Of a stretch of 64,000 nucleotides of DNA, positions 26,891 to 35,232 are shown piece by piece. Source of the DNA: CAYNHF01 sp964397045 (GTDB lineage Bacteria > Actinomycetota > Acidimicrobiia > Spongiisociales > UBA5794); assembly GCA_964397045.1 (NCBI GenBank), contig CAYNHF010000006.1:1-64000 (forward strand), given 5' to 3'. The stretch's first letter is position 1. Each line of letters begins with the position of its first letter. The notes under the pieces are model-generated. The model saw only the letters and a list, made by a program, of their open reading frames with translations, made no database searches and had not been told where the DNA came from. Both the position numbers and the translations under genes were made by a program.

Positions 26891-27529
26891 GTGGCCAGCA
26901 GCCAGTCTGCAGCGGTGATCCCGTTGGGGTCCGAGGGTTACTCCCTTGCCGGCCGAGTACTCGCCATGGCCTTTCATGATGATCCACTCTGGGCGGCTGT
27001 GGTTGCTGATCCTGTGAAGCGGCCGGGAGCTCTTGCTGCGATGTTCACTGGATTGACGAAGGCGACCTCCGCTGCCAGAGGTGTGGCAGAGACGACTCCG
27101 GGCATCGAGGCGGTCGCCCTCTGGCTGCCACCGGGGAAAGACATCGGACTGCGGTCGATGGTGACATCGGGCTTCGCCTTGCCACGCTCCGTGATGCGGC
27201 TGCCCGCGCAAGATCGCAAGCGAATGATGGTGGTGCTTCGGCAAATCGGAGAGCACAGGAAGGCACTAATGCCAGAGCCGCATTGGTACCTCTCGGCCAT
27301 TGGGGTCGACCCCGAGCGCCAGGGCAGCGGACTGGGGTCCGCCCTCGTCCAGTTCGGGATTCGCAGAGCCGACCATGGCGAAACACCGATCTACCTGGAA
27401 ACCGAGACTGAGGGCAACGTAGGCTTCTATCAGCACCTGGGATTTGAGGTGGCCAAGGAGATCAGCGTTGCGCGGTTGGATCTGCCGATGTGGCTGATGA
27501 TCCGACGTCCATCAGAGCCCAGTGTCTGA
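26891..27529 (+). CDS. GNAT-family N-acetyltransferase
   Basis: A 212-residue acetyltransferase. The middle has the actinobacterial feature GIEAVALWLPPGKDIGLRSM, and motif A is HWYLSAIGVDPERQGSGLGS (about 135-154), followed by YLETETEGNVGFYQHLGFEVAKE. This layout matches GNAT enzymes often found beside antibiotic-resistance or detoxification genes, but the substrate is unknown. GTG start. Confidence 0.85.
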   Translation: MASSQSAAVIPLGSEGYSLAGRVLAMAFHDDPLWAAVVADPVKRPGALAAMFTGLTKATSAARGVAETTPGIEAVALWLPPGKDIGLRSMVTSGFALPRSVMRLPAQDRKRMMVVLRQIGEHRKALMPEPHWYLSAIGVDPERQGSGLGSALVQFGIRRADHGETPIYLETETEGNVGFYQHLGFEVAKEISVARLDLPMWLMIRRPSEPSV

Positions 27530-27537
27530 TCCACTGC

Positions 27538-27554
27538 CCGCCCGAGACGGGCGG
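27538..27554. terminator. Hairpin between convergent genes
   Basis: Perfect 7-bp inverted repeat CCGCCCG-AGA-CGGGCGG just after the acetyltransferase stop and 37 bp from the end of the opposite-strand lipoprotein gene. No T-run follows, so it may be a Rho-assisted or bidirectional stop. Confidence 0.45.
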
Positions 27555-27590
27555 CTGATGGTGTTCTCCATTCTGATGCTGTGCGTGAGC

Positions 27591-28469
27591 TCAGTTGAGA
27601 AAGTCCTCGAGGTGTCCGGCGACGGCGAGGCCGTCGGCGACCACACGATTGCCGAGCGGCGCGTCGAGTTCGACTACAACCGGCTGCTCAGGGTTGCCCT
27701 GGCAATTCTGGGAAAGGCCGGGCGGAGGCACAGCGGCAAACGCAATGAACACGGCGGTTTCTGTCGTCACGATCTCCGGGCCCATCAGACGCTCACCCAT
27801 TGCCTGACCACTGGCGCATTCTCGCTCAGTAACCAGCAATTCGATTCTGGTGCTGCTGGAAGTCAGCGGCTGGGCTGCCGGATCGATCCGCCATTCCACC
27901 GTATTCGACCCTCGCGGAACACTCGTCCGCAAGGGGCACGATCCACCGGACGATGACCCGGCCCATCGCCAGTGGTCGCCGACGCGTTCAACGGTCTGGA
28001 AGGCGAAGCTGCTGGCTTCGGCCGCACCATCTGAATCGTTCCCTTGATCCTGGTTCACCAGCAGAACGGTCGTAGCCGTCTCATGGAGGATCTGCCAGTT
28101 GTTCTGCGGCCAGAACTCGCCTTCCGCGCTGCTGAGGAACTCCCGGATGGCAATCTCGATCTCGTCAAGGCCGGCTCCAGTCAGCGGACGAATCTCGTCG
28201 AGCGCCGATGCCGGGAACGTAGGGCCACTCGGGCATCCAAGCTCGACTTCTGCCGGCATTCGACCCGATGCGTCCGGAAGAACGATCAGGCGCAGGTCGC
28301 CTTGGGGATCACGCACCGTCGAACTGGGGGCCTCGGATGTCGCGGGCTGGTCGTCGGGGTGCGTCCCTGCGTCAGAGGTCGTCACAGATCCGCCGGGCTC
28401 GCTGCCGCACGCCGTGCCAAGAAGCACGACGAGCGCGAGCACGCTGCAAAGGCGACTCAGTCGGGAAAT
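27591..28469 (-). CDS. Putative lipoprotein of unknown function
   Basis: About 292 residues, no recognised domain. A lipoprotein signal peptide (RLSRLCSVLALVVLLGTAC, Cys about residue 21) is followed by a Ser/Thr/Pro-rich linker and a globular part with several Cys (GCPSGPTFP, GGSCPLRTS, ECASGQ). The start codon is uncertain: no ATG, GTG or TTG lies between the signal peptide and a GTG at 28550, which would put 35 polar residues in front. A perfect AGGAGG (28476-28481 on the minus strand) sits 6 bp before an ATT codon at 28469 and 15 bp before a CTG at 28460, so a rare start codon is likely. Confidence 0.65.
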   Translation of the reverse strand: MSRLSRLCSVLALVVLLGTACGSEPGGSVTTSDAGTHPDDQPATSEAPSSTVRDPQGDLRLIVLPDASGRMPAEVELGCPSGPTFPASALDEIRPLTGAGLDEIEIAIREFLSSAEGEFWPQNNWQILHETATTVLLVNQDQGNDSDGAAEASSFAFQTVERVGDHWRWAGSSSGGSCPLRTSVPRGSNTVEWRIDPAAQPLTSSSTRIELLVTERECASGQAMGERLMGPEIVTTETAVFIAFAAVPPPGLSQNCQGNPEQPVVVELDAPLGNRVVADGLAVAGHLEDFLN

Positions 28470-28696
28470 CCGACGCCTCCTATCGATCCGAAAGGACCAC
28501 TGTGATACGACGAACGGCAACAGGTCAAGGTTCCTCCGACTCGACAACACCCACCAGTCCGAGCCGGCATCTGGGCTGCAGGCGCCAGCATCGCATGCGA
28601 CGTGTCAGCCCAATGCCTGCCTGAAGCGATTACGCCAGGCCCCGATGGAGATGGCGTCGGCTGTCAGTTGCTCCGGCCCGGTGCCATGCTGGTTCC

Positions 28697-29245
28697 GTGG
28701 AGCCCAACATCCCGTCCGAATCCGACTATACGACCAGCACGAACCCGGAACGGTTCGAGGTAGTGATCGAGTGCGCCCGCCGGATCGTCGAAGAGCTCTG
28801 TGCCGGGTATGTCGTGGAGCGGTCTGAATGTGATTGGGGCGTCGACCTGCCGCGGTTCGGAGGATGGAGCGACGGCTGCCCTTCCCCGGTGCGATTGACT
28901 CCCTCGACCGGAGCACCCATCGTTTTCGGGTACACCTCTGCACCCGGCGTGGTGATTCGGGTTGGCCCGAACGTCGAGGTCCTGTTCCCAGATTGTCTCT
29001 GTGATGCCTGCAACTACCAACCAGATGAGATGTGCTCACAGCTACAGGCTCACGTCAATGCGGTGACGGGTGGTGGCTTCTTCGAGAAGGTCGGATTCCG
29101 GTTTCACGAGTGGTCGTTCGCGACCGAAGGGTGGGCTGGCTCGGCGAAGTCAAAGATCCGACGTGGCGACCGGGCGGACTTGGGTCGCCGAGGCACCTAT
29201 GAATACGGACCATGGGAGCGGCGAGCCGCGGCGAGCCGCGCGTAG
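28697..29245 (+). CDS. DUF6226-like hypothetical protein
   Basis: A 182-residue soluble protein. The segment PGVVIRVGPNVEVLFPDC followed by LCDACNYQPD resembles the DUF6226 family of actinobacterial proteins of unknown function, which share a C-x-CDAC cysteine cluster; the cysteines could bind metal. The C-terminus ends in an Arg/Ala tail encoded by an exact tandem 10-bp repeat (29221-29240). GTG start at 28697. Family call is from memory and moderate. Confidence 0.6.
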   Translation: MEPNIPSESDYTTSTNPERFEVVIECARRIVEELCAGYVVERSECDWGVDLPRFGGWSDGCPSPVRLTPSTGAPIVFGYTSAPGVVIRVGPNVEVLFPDCLCDACNYQPDEMCSQLQAHVNAVTGGGFFEKVGFRFHEWSFATEGWAGSAKSKIRRGDRADLGRRGTYEYGPWERRAAASRA

Positions 29246-29356
29246 CGGGTCGGCCTCTCGCCCCCAAACGCGAGGCACGCCGCGCTCCATGGTGTCGCCT
29301 GGATGGTTGATGGCCCCATGGTTGAGGTGCGGTCCGATCCTGCGACGGGCAGAACG

Positions 29357-30349
29357 TCAGAACAGGGGCCCGCGGGGATGATCCAGTAGCACCGCTTCCC
29401 CCTCCCTGAACTGGGAGTTCATCGCCTCCGTTTCCAGGTATGTCATGAACAGCCGCTCGACGGGGACCGGTTGGCGCATCATCGTGACCGCGAAGGCCGT
29501 CGGGTCCGGGTCCAGCCAAGCTTCAGCGACCTTCCGGTGGAATGTGCCGGACAGCAGGGTTGGTGTCGTGCGAACCTCGGGGGGACGCTCGAAGCTGAGG
29601 CCGCGATACAGCACCACACGCTCGATCCCAGCGAGCGAGAAGACCGCGCGTAAGAACCCGATCCTGGTCAGGATGTGTTCGGAACGGCGTTCGACGCTCC
29701 ACTCACCTGAGAACGTGGCGGGGTCGCGTATGGTGAGACCGTCGTAGGGCGCCAGCCCAAGTCGAGCGATGACGATCAGGTGACCCTTGACTATCTCGCC
29801 GGACGATGGATTGCTGACCCACGTCTTCGAAAACGCGCGTTCCATATCGTTGACACCACATGAAGTGAAATAGCGGGCGAGGTCCGATCGCAGATCGCTC
29901 GGGCCTTCGAGACGCGCGGTATCGAGTGCGGTGGTGTGCGCGAGGAATCGGGAGTGCCGCCGCAGCCACCCGGTCGCCGCGAGCGATGCTTCTTCCAGTC
30001 GCGCCGCGGTGAGAGCTCCGGCCCCGGTGTCGACATCGATCGTCAACCGTTCGTGGAACTCGTCGGCGGCCGCCTCCAGTTGCGCGATCTCCGCCGGGGG
30101 AGCGGTCTTCGAGTCCAACGCAAACTGGAACTTGGTGACATCTTCGATCGGCAATTCCCAGCGAGCTCCCGAATCCTCGAATGCGGTTACCTCGAGCAGG
30201 AACATCCCCTTCTCGGGCATGACGTCGACCACCGCGATCGGCGTGCGACGAGGATCGAGGAGACGGCCTGAGTTGCCGGCGATCAGGAAACCGAGCGACC
30301 CCGGGAGGAATGACGAGTCAGGTAATCGATCGGGATCGTTCTGATACAT
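29357..30349 (-). CDS. Unknown protein with ADP-ribosyltransferase-like C-terminus
   Basis: A 330-residue soluble protein that I do not recognise overall. The C-terminal 90 residues follow the R-S-E order of ADP-ribosyltransferase folds: VVLYRGLSF (Arg249), LLSGTFHRKVAEAWL (Ser267 region, with the usual vA..w helix) and FREGEAVLL (Glu316-x-Glu318). The Ser motif is SGT rather than STS, so the match is imperfect. The N-terminal part (about 1-80) is beta-rich. No signal peptide, no neighbouring immunity-like gene. Divergent from the AlkD-like gene. Catalytic activity is inference only. Confidence 0.55.
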   Translation of the reverse strand: MYQNDPDRLPDSSFLPGSLGFLIAGNSGRLLDPRRTPIAVVDVMPEKGMFLLEVTAFEDSGARWELPIEDVTKFQFALDSKTAPPAEIAQLEAAADEFHERLTIDVDTGAGALTAARLEEASLAATGWLRRHSRFLAHTTALDTARLEGPSDLRSDLARYFTSCGVNDMERAFSKTWVSNPSSGEIVKGHLIVIARLGLAPYDGLTIRDPATFSGEWSVERRSEHILTRIGFLRAVFSLAGIERVVLYRGLSFERPPEVRTTPTLLSGTFHRKVAEAWLDPDPTAFAVTMMRQPVPVERLFMTYLETEAMNSQFREGEAVLLDHPRGPLF

Positions 30350-30389
30350 CAGGCGATCAGTTTCGCACGTGACTCAGTACATTGTTCAC

Positions 30390-31103
30390 ATGAGCCGAGG
30401 AGCGTTCGTGACCACCCGTCTGGCGGCAGCTGCCGATGCTGAGAAGGCAGCCGGCATGGCCGCCTATATGTACGGCAGGAGGTACCAGGCGATGTATCCG
30501 GACGCGGCCGAGCGCATCCCGTTGCTGGGGGCACAGAAGCCGGCCCGGGCTCCCGTCATGCGCGAACTGCTCAGGGAGTATCCGGCCGGATCTTCCGCCG
30601 AGTACCGCGACGGGGTCCTCGAGCTCTGGGCGCTGCCGCATCGTGAGGAGCGCTACATGGCGATCGGATTCGCCGCGGCGTACCCGGAGTTCCAGCGGTA
30701 CGAGAACCTCGACCTGTACCGGCGGCTGATCGTCGAAGGAGCGTGGTGGGACTTCGTTGATGACGTAGCGATCCGGTGTGTGGGCACGGTGCTGATGGTC
30801 GACCGGCGACAGATGAGCCCGCAGCTCGACCGATGGATCGCAGCAGACGATCTGTGGCTGCGCCGTACGGCGCTGATCGCCCATATCAAGCACAAGGGCC
30901 AGACGAACGTCGATCAGTTGCTGCGTCACTGCCTTTTCGTGGCTGGCGAGACCGAGTTCTTCATCCGCAAGGCGATCGGCTGGGCGCTGCGGGAGCACGC
31001 CAAGACCGACCCGGATGTGGTGCGCAGCTTCCTCATCGACCATCGGGACGAGTTGTCCGGCCTCAGCTTTCGGGAGGCCTCGAAGCATCTCGAATTGGAC
31101 TGA
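30390..31103 (+). CDS. AlkD-family DNA glycosylase-like protein
   Basis: HEAT-like repeat protein of the AlkD/DNA alkylation repair family, which excises alkylated bases without base flipping. The 237-residue protein shows the family core RYMAIGFAAAYPEF, WWDFVDDVAIRCVG, WLRRTALIAH and the signature FFIRKAIGWALREHAKTDP near residues 195-213. The ATG at 30390 is chosen (MSRGAFVTT); a further in-frame ATG lies at 30369. The 3' end overlaps the convergent acylase gene by 41 bp. Confidence 0.88.
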   Translation: MSRGAFVTTRLAAAADAEKAAGMAAYMYGRRYQAMYPDAAERIPLLGAQKPARAPVMRELLREYPAGSSAEYRDGVLELWALPHREERYMAIGFAAAYPEFQRYENLDLYRRLIVEGAWWDFVDDVAIRCVGTVLMVDRRQMSPQLDRWIAADDLWLRRTALIAHIKHKGQTNVDQLLRHCLFVAGETEFFIRKAIGWALREHAKTDPDVVRSFLIDHRDELSGLSFREASKHLELD

Positions 31104-33444
31104 CGGCAGGGGGTCGTTGCGGCTCCGGAACGAGGTGAAGCGACTGCCGAACCACTCGCTCGACGGCAGTCTCACTGTGGGGGACGTTCGCTCCGACGCC
31201 GGAGAGCCAGAGATCGACCTGGTCGCCGTAGTGAGGGGAGAGAGGGTTCCCCGACTGGCCACCGGGGAGCGAAAATCGAGCGCTATCCCAGTCGCCCACC
31301 TCGATCGCGATTCGGAAGGCCGCGATGGCCGATGGATTGGCGAGCGGGTCGAGCGGCACGGCCCCGGCCTGCGATACCGTCGTCATGTCACCACCGAATG
31401 GGATCGGTCCCAGGTTGAAGAGTGAGTCGAGGCCACGCCGTGAGCCGAAGGGGTGGATGAGTCGGAGCGGACGGACATGGCCCCACGCCCAATGCTCCGG
31501 GTCGTCGCCTGCCACGGCTCGCAGCAGTCCCCTGGCCTCGAGGAGAGCGGCTGCAATCTGGTCGTCCCACGACGCGAACCACTCGCCGGGACGCTCCTCG
31601 AGCAACGTGACGAGGCGGCCGGTGCCGACGAAGCCGAAAAGGGTGTAGGGGTTGAGTGGACCCGGGCCGAATCCCTTGCCGAGTGCGTACTGCCACGAGT
31701 TCGGCGCGACCGCTTTGGCGACGCGGGCCAGCATGTGCTTGAGCCAGAGCACGAAGACCGCAGCCTGGGGGGAGCCGGCGGCCACGTCACCGTTCCAGCC
31801 GTCGAACAAGCCGACCAGCTCATCCACGTCGGTTCGGCCGCGGAGGGATTCCAGGTGCGGGCGCACTTCCTCCCACACCGGCGTCACGGTGTCGAGTTGG
31901 GCATGGAGTGATGCCGGGACATCCCAGTCATCGCGGCTTTCGAGCAAGGTACCGATGCGCCTGAGGCGATACCCCTCCACCCAGTCGATCCCGAGGGAAT
32001 CGGCTTGACCGCGGTCGGGTCGATTGTTGGCCGTCGCGATCCAGCCGGCATGCGGATTGGTCGCTCCCGGCATCTCTTCGAAGGGCAGCGGTTCGTCCTC
32101 CCAGCCTGTTGTCGGATCCCACCCGGCCAGGGGCAGGGCGCCCACACCCGACCGGCGGACCGGGGCTTGCCCGATCAGCTTCCAACCGATCGCGCCGTCT
32201 ACGTCGGCGGCAACGAGGTTCAGGCTGGGGCCGTGGTACGGCGCCATGACTGTCAACAGGTCATTGACGTTGCGCACCCGCGCCGCCCCGCCGAGCATTC
32301 CGGCACGACGGGGCGTCAGCCAGGTCGCAGCTATCGAGATCGCAGAACGAGTATCGCTCAGCGCCGGGCCGATGATGGGCCCCCGCGGCGTCACCAGCAC
32401 CTCCTCGATGACCTCCTCACCGCCCTTGACCGCAATGACTTCGGTCCGCACCTCGCACGCAACGAAGTCATCGCCGTCGCGGACACTCACGCCGTCCGGG
32501 CCGATCTCCTCGATGAAGAGATCGGTGTTGTCCACCAGGCCGGCCGTCACGCCCCATGCCACCCGACCGTTGTGGCCTGAAGCGAAAAGCGGGGTACCGG
32601 CGAGGACGGCGCCCACGATGGTCCACTCGGGCGTCGCAGCGTGTGCCAGGAAGAAATGCGGTGGCAGCGCCGGGGCGAGGTGGGTGTCGTTGGCGACGAT
32701 AGGCCGCCCGCTCGCCGTCAAGCCGGCCCCGACCACCCAGTTGTTGGACGCGCCACCGACGGGAACGGTGCGCTCGAACCGTGCGATGTCCTTGAGCAAC
32801 CCATCCGCGGCAGGCCCTGCCTGTTGTAGGGGAGGTGCCGTCACCGGGTGCCACGCCGGGTACCCCGTGTCCAGGGCTTCGAGCGCGGTTGGTCCATCCA
32901 GTTCGAGGATCTTGAGCCTGGCCAGTTCACTGTCCCAATTGGCGGCGAGCAGAAATGCAAGCAGCGCGATCTGTCCGGTGGCGTCTGCCGGTTCGAATCG
33001 GGTCGGTTCGGCGCGAAGCAGCGCATACTCGTGGGGCAGTTTTGCCAACCCTTGCCGTCTGCCACGGTTCACTCCGGCCGCGAATGCGCTCAGCATCGAC
33101 AGCTCATGGTCACCGAGGAGCGGCAAGGCAGCGGCGCCGGCCTTCGCGAATCCGACGCGACGCGCGAAACGGTCGATCGCCAGGCCGTCTGGGCCAATGA
33201 GCGCGGCGAGGGTGCCGCGGGTGACACGCTGCAGCAACTCGATCTGGAACCCGCGATCCTGACCCTGTGCGAACCCGAGCCCGAACCAGGCGTCATCGTC
33301 ACTCTGCGCACGGACGTACGGGACGCCGTAGCGATCCCGGCCGATCGCGACGTGCTGGTTGATACCGGCCACGCTCATCACGCCTTCGGTGGTGGGGAGC
33401 CGCCTACCGAGCAGCGAGCGGAGAAGCGAGCGAGTCGGAGTCAT
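31063..33444 (-). CDS. Penicillin-acylase-family Ntn hydrolase
   Basis: Self-cleaving amide hydrolase of the penicillin acylase family, whose members act on beta-lactam side chains, acyl-homoserine lactones or lipopeptides. The 793-residue precursor shows the alpha-chain region (DRYGVPYVRAQSDDDAWFGLGFAQGQDR, split here as DRYGVPYVRAQ then GLGFAQGQDR) and the processing site GGA-SNNWVVG. Ser233 would become the N-terminal nucleophile of the beta chain. No clear signal peptide is visible, so it may be cytoplasmic, unlike E. coli penicillin acylase. The ATG at 33444 is chosen; an upstream alternative at 33483 would add 13 residues. Confidence 0.9.
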   Translation of the reverse strand: MTPTRSLLRSLLGRRLPTTEGVMSVAGINQHVAIGRDRYGVPYVRAQSDDDAWFGLGFAQGQDRGFQIELLQRVTRGTLAALIGPDGLAIDRFARRVGFAKAGAAALPLLGDHELSMLSAFAAGVNRGRRQGLAKLPHEYALLRAEPTRFEPADATGQIALLAFLLAANWDSELARLKILELDGPTALEALDTGYPAWHPVTAPPLQQAGPAADGLLKDIARFERTVPVGGASNNWVVGAGLTASGRPIVANDTHLAPALPPHFFLAHAATPEWTIVGAVLAGTPLFASGHNGRVAWGVTAGLVDNTDLFIEEIGPDGVSVRDGDDFVACEVRTEVIAVKGGEEVIEEVLVTPRGPIIGPALSDTRSAISIAATWLTPRRAGMLGGAARVRNVNDLLTVMAPYHGPSLNLVAADVDGAIGWKLIGQAPVRRSGVGALPLAGWDPTTGWEDEPLPFEEMPGATNPHAGWIATANNRPDRGQADSLGIDWVEGYRLRRIGTLLESRDDWDVPASLHAQLDTVTPVWEEVRPHLESLRGRTDVDELVGLFDGWNGDVAAGSPQAAVFVLWLKHMLARVAKAVAPNSWQYALGKGFGPGPLNPYTLFGFVGTGRLVTLLEERPGEWFASWDDQIAAALLEARGLLRAVAGDDPEHWAWGHVRPLRLIHPFGSRRGLDSLFNLGPIPFGGDMTTVSQAGAVPLDPLANPSAIAAFRIAIEVGDWDSARFSLPGGQSGNPLSPHYGDQVDLWLSGVGANVPHSETAVERVVRQSLHLVPEPQRPPAVSPIRDASRPPES

Positions 33445-33481
33445 ACGCGCCGGAGCGTACCGGCGGGCGTACGAAGCGTCC

Positions 33482-34144
33482 ATGCCGGAATCGGCCTACG
33501 ATCCTCACGTGGAACTAGTAGACAGGGCAGGCGACCCCCTCGACTCGGATAGGCAGCGATATTGGGACGAGCGCTATGCCGCCGGGGATGATGTCTGGGG
33601 GCAAGAACCCAACCGGTTCGTGGCGGCGGACCTGGGAGGCCTAGCTCCAGGTAGGGCGCTGGACCTTGGTGCGGGCCAGGGGCGCAACGCAGTGTGGCTG
33701 GCCAAACGCGGCCATACGGTGACGGCCGTCGACCTTTCTTCGGTTGCCATCGAGCGGGCCCTTCAACTGGCCGAAGCGGCGGGAGTGACGATCGACGCGT
33801 TCGTGGTCGATCTCAACGCGTGGCAACCGGAACCCGAGACGTACGATCTCGTCCTGATGGCTTACCTGCACCTGCAACCCCAGCTTCGGCGCAGGGTGCA
33901 CGCGATGGCCAGGGCCGCGCTGGCGCCCGGTGGTGTCGTGTTCGTCGTCGCCCATCATCTCGACAACCTGGACCGCGGTACCGGGGGCCCTCAGATCGAT
34001 GAGCTGCTCTTCACCGAAGACGAGCTTGCTGAGGACTTCGCGGGGCTTGAGATCGATCGACTCGAAACCTTGCTGAGACCTGTGGAGGACGCGGATCGTC
34101 CCGCGATCGATGTCGTGCTGAAAGCAACCAAGCCGGAAGCCTGA
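33482..34144 (+). CDS. Class I SAM-dependent methyltransferase
   Basis: A 220-residue methyltransferase of unknown substrate. The SAM motif I is ALDLGAGQGRNAVWLAKRGH (about 60-79), motif II is VTAVDLSSVAIERA, and the acidic loop is VVDLNAWQPE. The N-terminal YWDERYAAGDDVWGQEPNRFV is typical of the TehB or thiopurine-methyltransferase-like group, which methylates small toxic compounds. Divergent from the acylase gene with a 37-bp gap. Confidence 0.85.
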   Translation: MPESAYDPHVELVDRAGDPLDSDRQRYWDERYAAGDDVWGQEPNRFVAADLGGLAPGRALDLGAGQGRNAVWLAKRGHTVTAVDLSSVAIERALQLAEAAGVTIDAFVVDLNAWQPEPETYDLVLMAYLHLQPQLRRRVHAMARAALAPGGVVFVVAHHLDNLDRGTGGPQIDELLFTEDELAEDFAGLEIDRLETLLRPVEDADRPAIDVVLKATKPEA

Positions 34145-34169
34145 GGTGCACCTCGGCAACCCACCGGCG

Positions 34170-34652
34170 CTACAGGAAGCCGATGCGATCCGGCGGCCAG
34201 TATCGAAAGCGAATCTGCCATTCGATCGACTCTCGGGGCAGGGATCCGAGCACTCGGCTATCGGCGTTTGACTGGTGGCGGGCGTCACCGAGCACGAACA
34301 CTGTGTCTGCGGGCACCTTCCAGACTCCGGCAGGCAGGGTTGCTGCCCGGCCCCATTCATCTGCCCCGCCTTCCAAGATGACGACGTCACCCGCCGCGGT
34401 GACGGTGACCGTCTCGCCGGGGAGTCCGATCACTCGTTTCACGAGTTCGAACCCGGGCCGCTCCGGATGCGGGATGACCACCACGTCGCCCCGCTTTGCC
34501 CGCCGCCATGGAATGGCGATCACCCAGTCGCCGGCACGGAGGGTGGGCTCCATCGACCGCTCTGCGATCTCGTAGCGGCGCAAGTTAGATCGCGCGATCC
34601 GGACCACAGCTCGCAACGCAACGGCGGCAATCACCATGATGAGTCTGGGCAC
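34170..34652 (-). CDS. sodX: Nickel-SOD maturation protease (signal peptidase S26 family)
   Basis: A 160-residue short S26 peptidase. The catalytic Ser33 lies in AERSMEPTLRAGDWV and the general-base Lys72 in FELVKRVIGLPGE, with the C-terminal GDARHQSNADSRVLG box. It has one N-terminal hydrophobic stretch. Although it could be an ordinary signal peptidase I, its small size and divergent placement 112 bp from sodN match SodX, which removes the leader of Ni-SOD so that His1 can bind nickel. Confidence 0.87.
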   Translation of the reverse strand: MPRLIMVIAAVALRAVVRIARSNLRRYEIAERSMEPTLRAGDWVIAIPWRRAKRGDVVVIPHPERPGFELVKRVIGLPGETVTVTAAGDVVILEGGADEWGRAATLPAGVWKVPADTVFVLGDARHQSNADSRVLGSLPRESIEWQIRFRYWPPDRIGFL

Positions 34653-34764
34653 GATCGAGGGTCACTTCCCGCGCTTGGGAGGCGAGAGTGTACGGGCGAG
34701 GAGCCGCACGGGCGGGTGTAGGGTCAGATCCGAGCCAATACCACACACACTCAGGAGGTTGACT

Positions 34765-35181
34765 GTGGGTCTCTTCCGGCCAAGCCGCATCGCACATGCG
34801 CACTGTGACCTGTTCTGCGGCGTCTACGACCCCGCACAGGCGATGATCGAAGCAAGGTCTGTTCTCAACTCGGCGACCAAGTACCACGCGTCGGAAGACG
34901 AGGTTTTTCGGGCGCGCTGCGTGACCGTCAAAGAAGAGCGGGCAGAACTGGTGAAGCATCACCTGTCTGTGTTGTGGACCGACTTCTTCAAGCCGCATCA
35001 TCTCAAGCAGTTTCCGGACCTCCATCAGGTGTTCTGGCTGGCGATCAAGCAGGCAGGCGACGCGAAGAAGTCGATGGACCCTGCCGTTTCTCAGTCCCTG
35101 ATCGATCAGATCCAGACGATCTCCGACATGTTCTGGCAGACGGAGGAATCGGCGGCGACTGGGGTGTACCCGCCGGCCTGA
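34765..35181 (+). CDS. sodN: Nickel-containing superoxide dismutase
   Basis: Converts superoxide to oxygen and hydrogen peroxide in the cytoplasm. The 138-residue precursor has a 12-residue leader (MGLFRPSRIAHA) followed by the nickel hook HCDLFCGVYDPA, where the mature N-terminal His, Cys2 and Cys6 bind nickel. Known Ni-SODs have Pro at mature position 5 (HCDLPC); here it is Phe. The rest is a four-helix bundle with the usual VKHHLSVLWTDFFKP. The GTG at 34765 has AGGAGG six bases upstream, which fixes the start. Divergent sodX supplies the protease. Confidence 0.95.
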   Translation: MGLFRPSRIAHAHCDLFCGVYDPAQAMIEARSVLNSATKYHASEDEVFRARCVTVKEERAELVKHHLSVLWTDFFKPHHLKQFPDLHQVFWLAIKQAGDAKKSMDPAVSQSLIDQIQTISDMFWQTEESAATGVYPPA

Positions 35182-35232
35182 CCGGCTCCGCCGTGGCGAT
35201 GGTGACTCAACAACTGGGTGGTCGGGGCCGGC

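Noticed and set aside
32024..33262. 412-codon open frame antisense to the penicillin-acylase-like gene
   Set aside because: Low-complexity Ser/Pro/Arg-rich product, while the sense strand shows a complete Ntn hydrolase with the GGA-SNNW site.
34170..34652. General signal peptidase I (lepB)
   Set aside because: Size, divergent placement beside sodN and the short Ni-SOD leader favour the dedicated SodX protease, although a general role cannot be excluded by eye.
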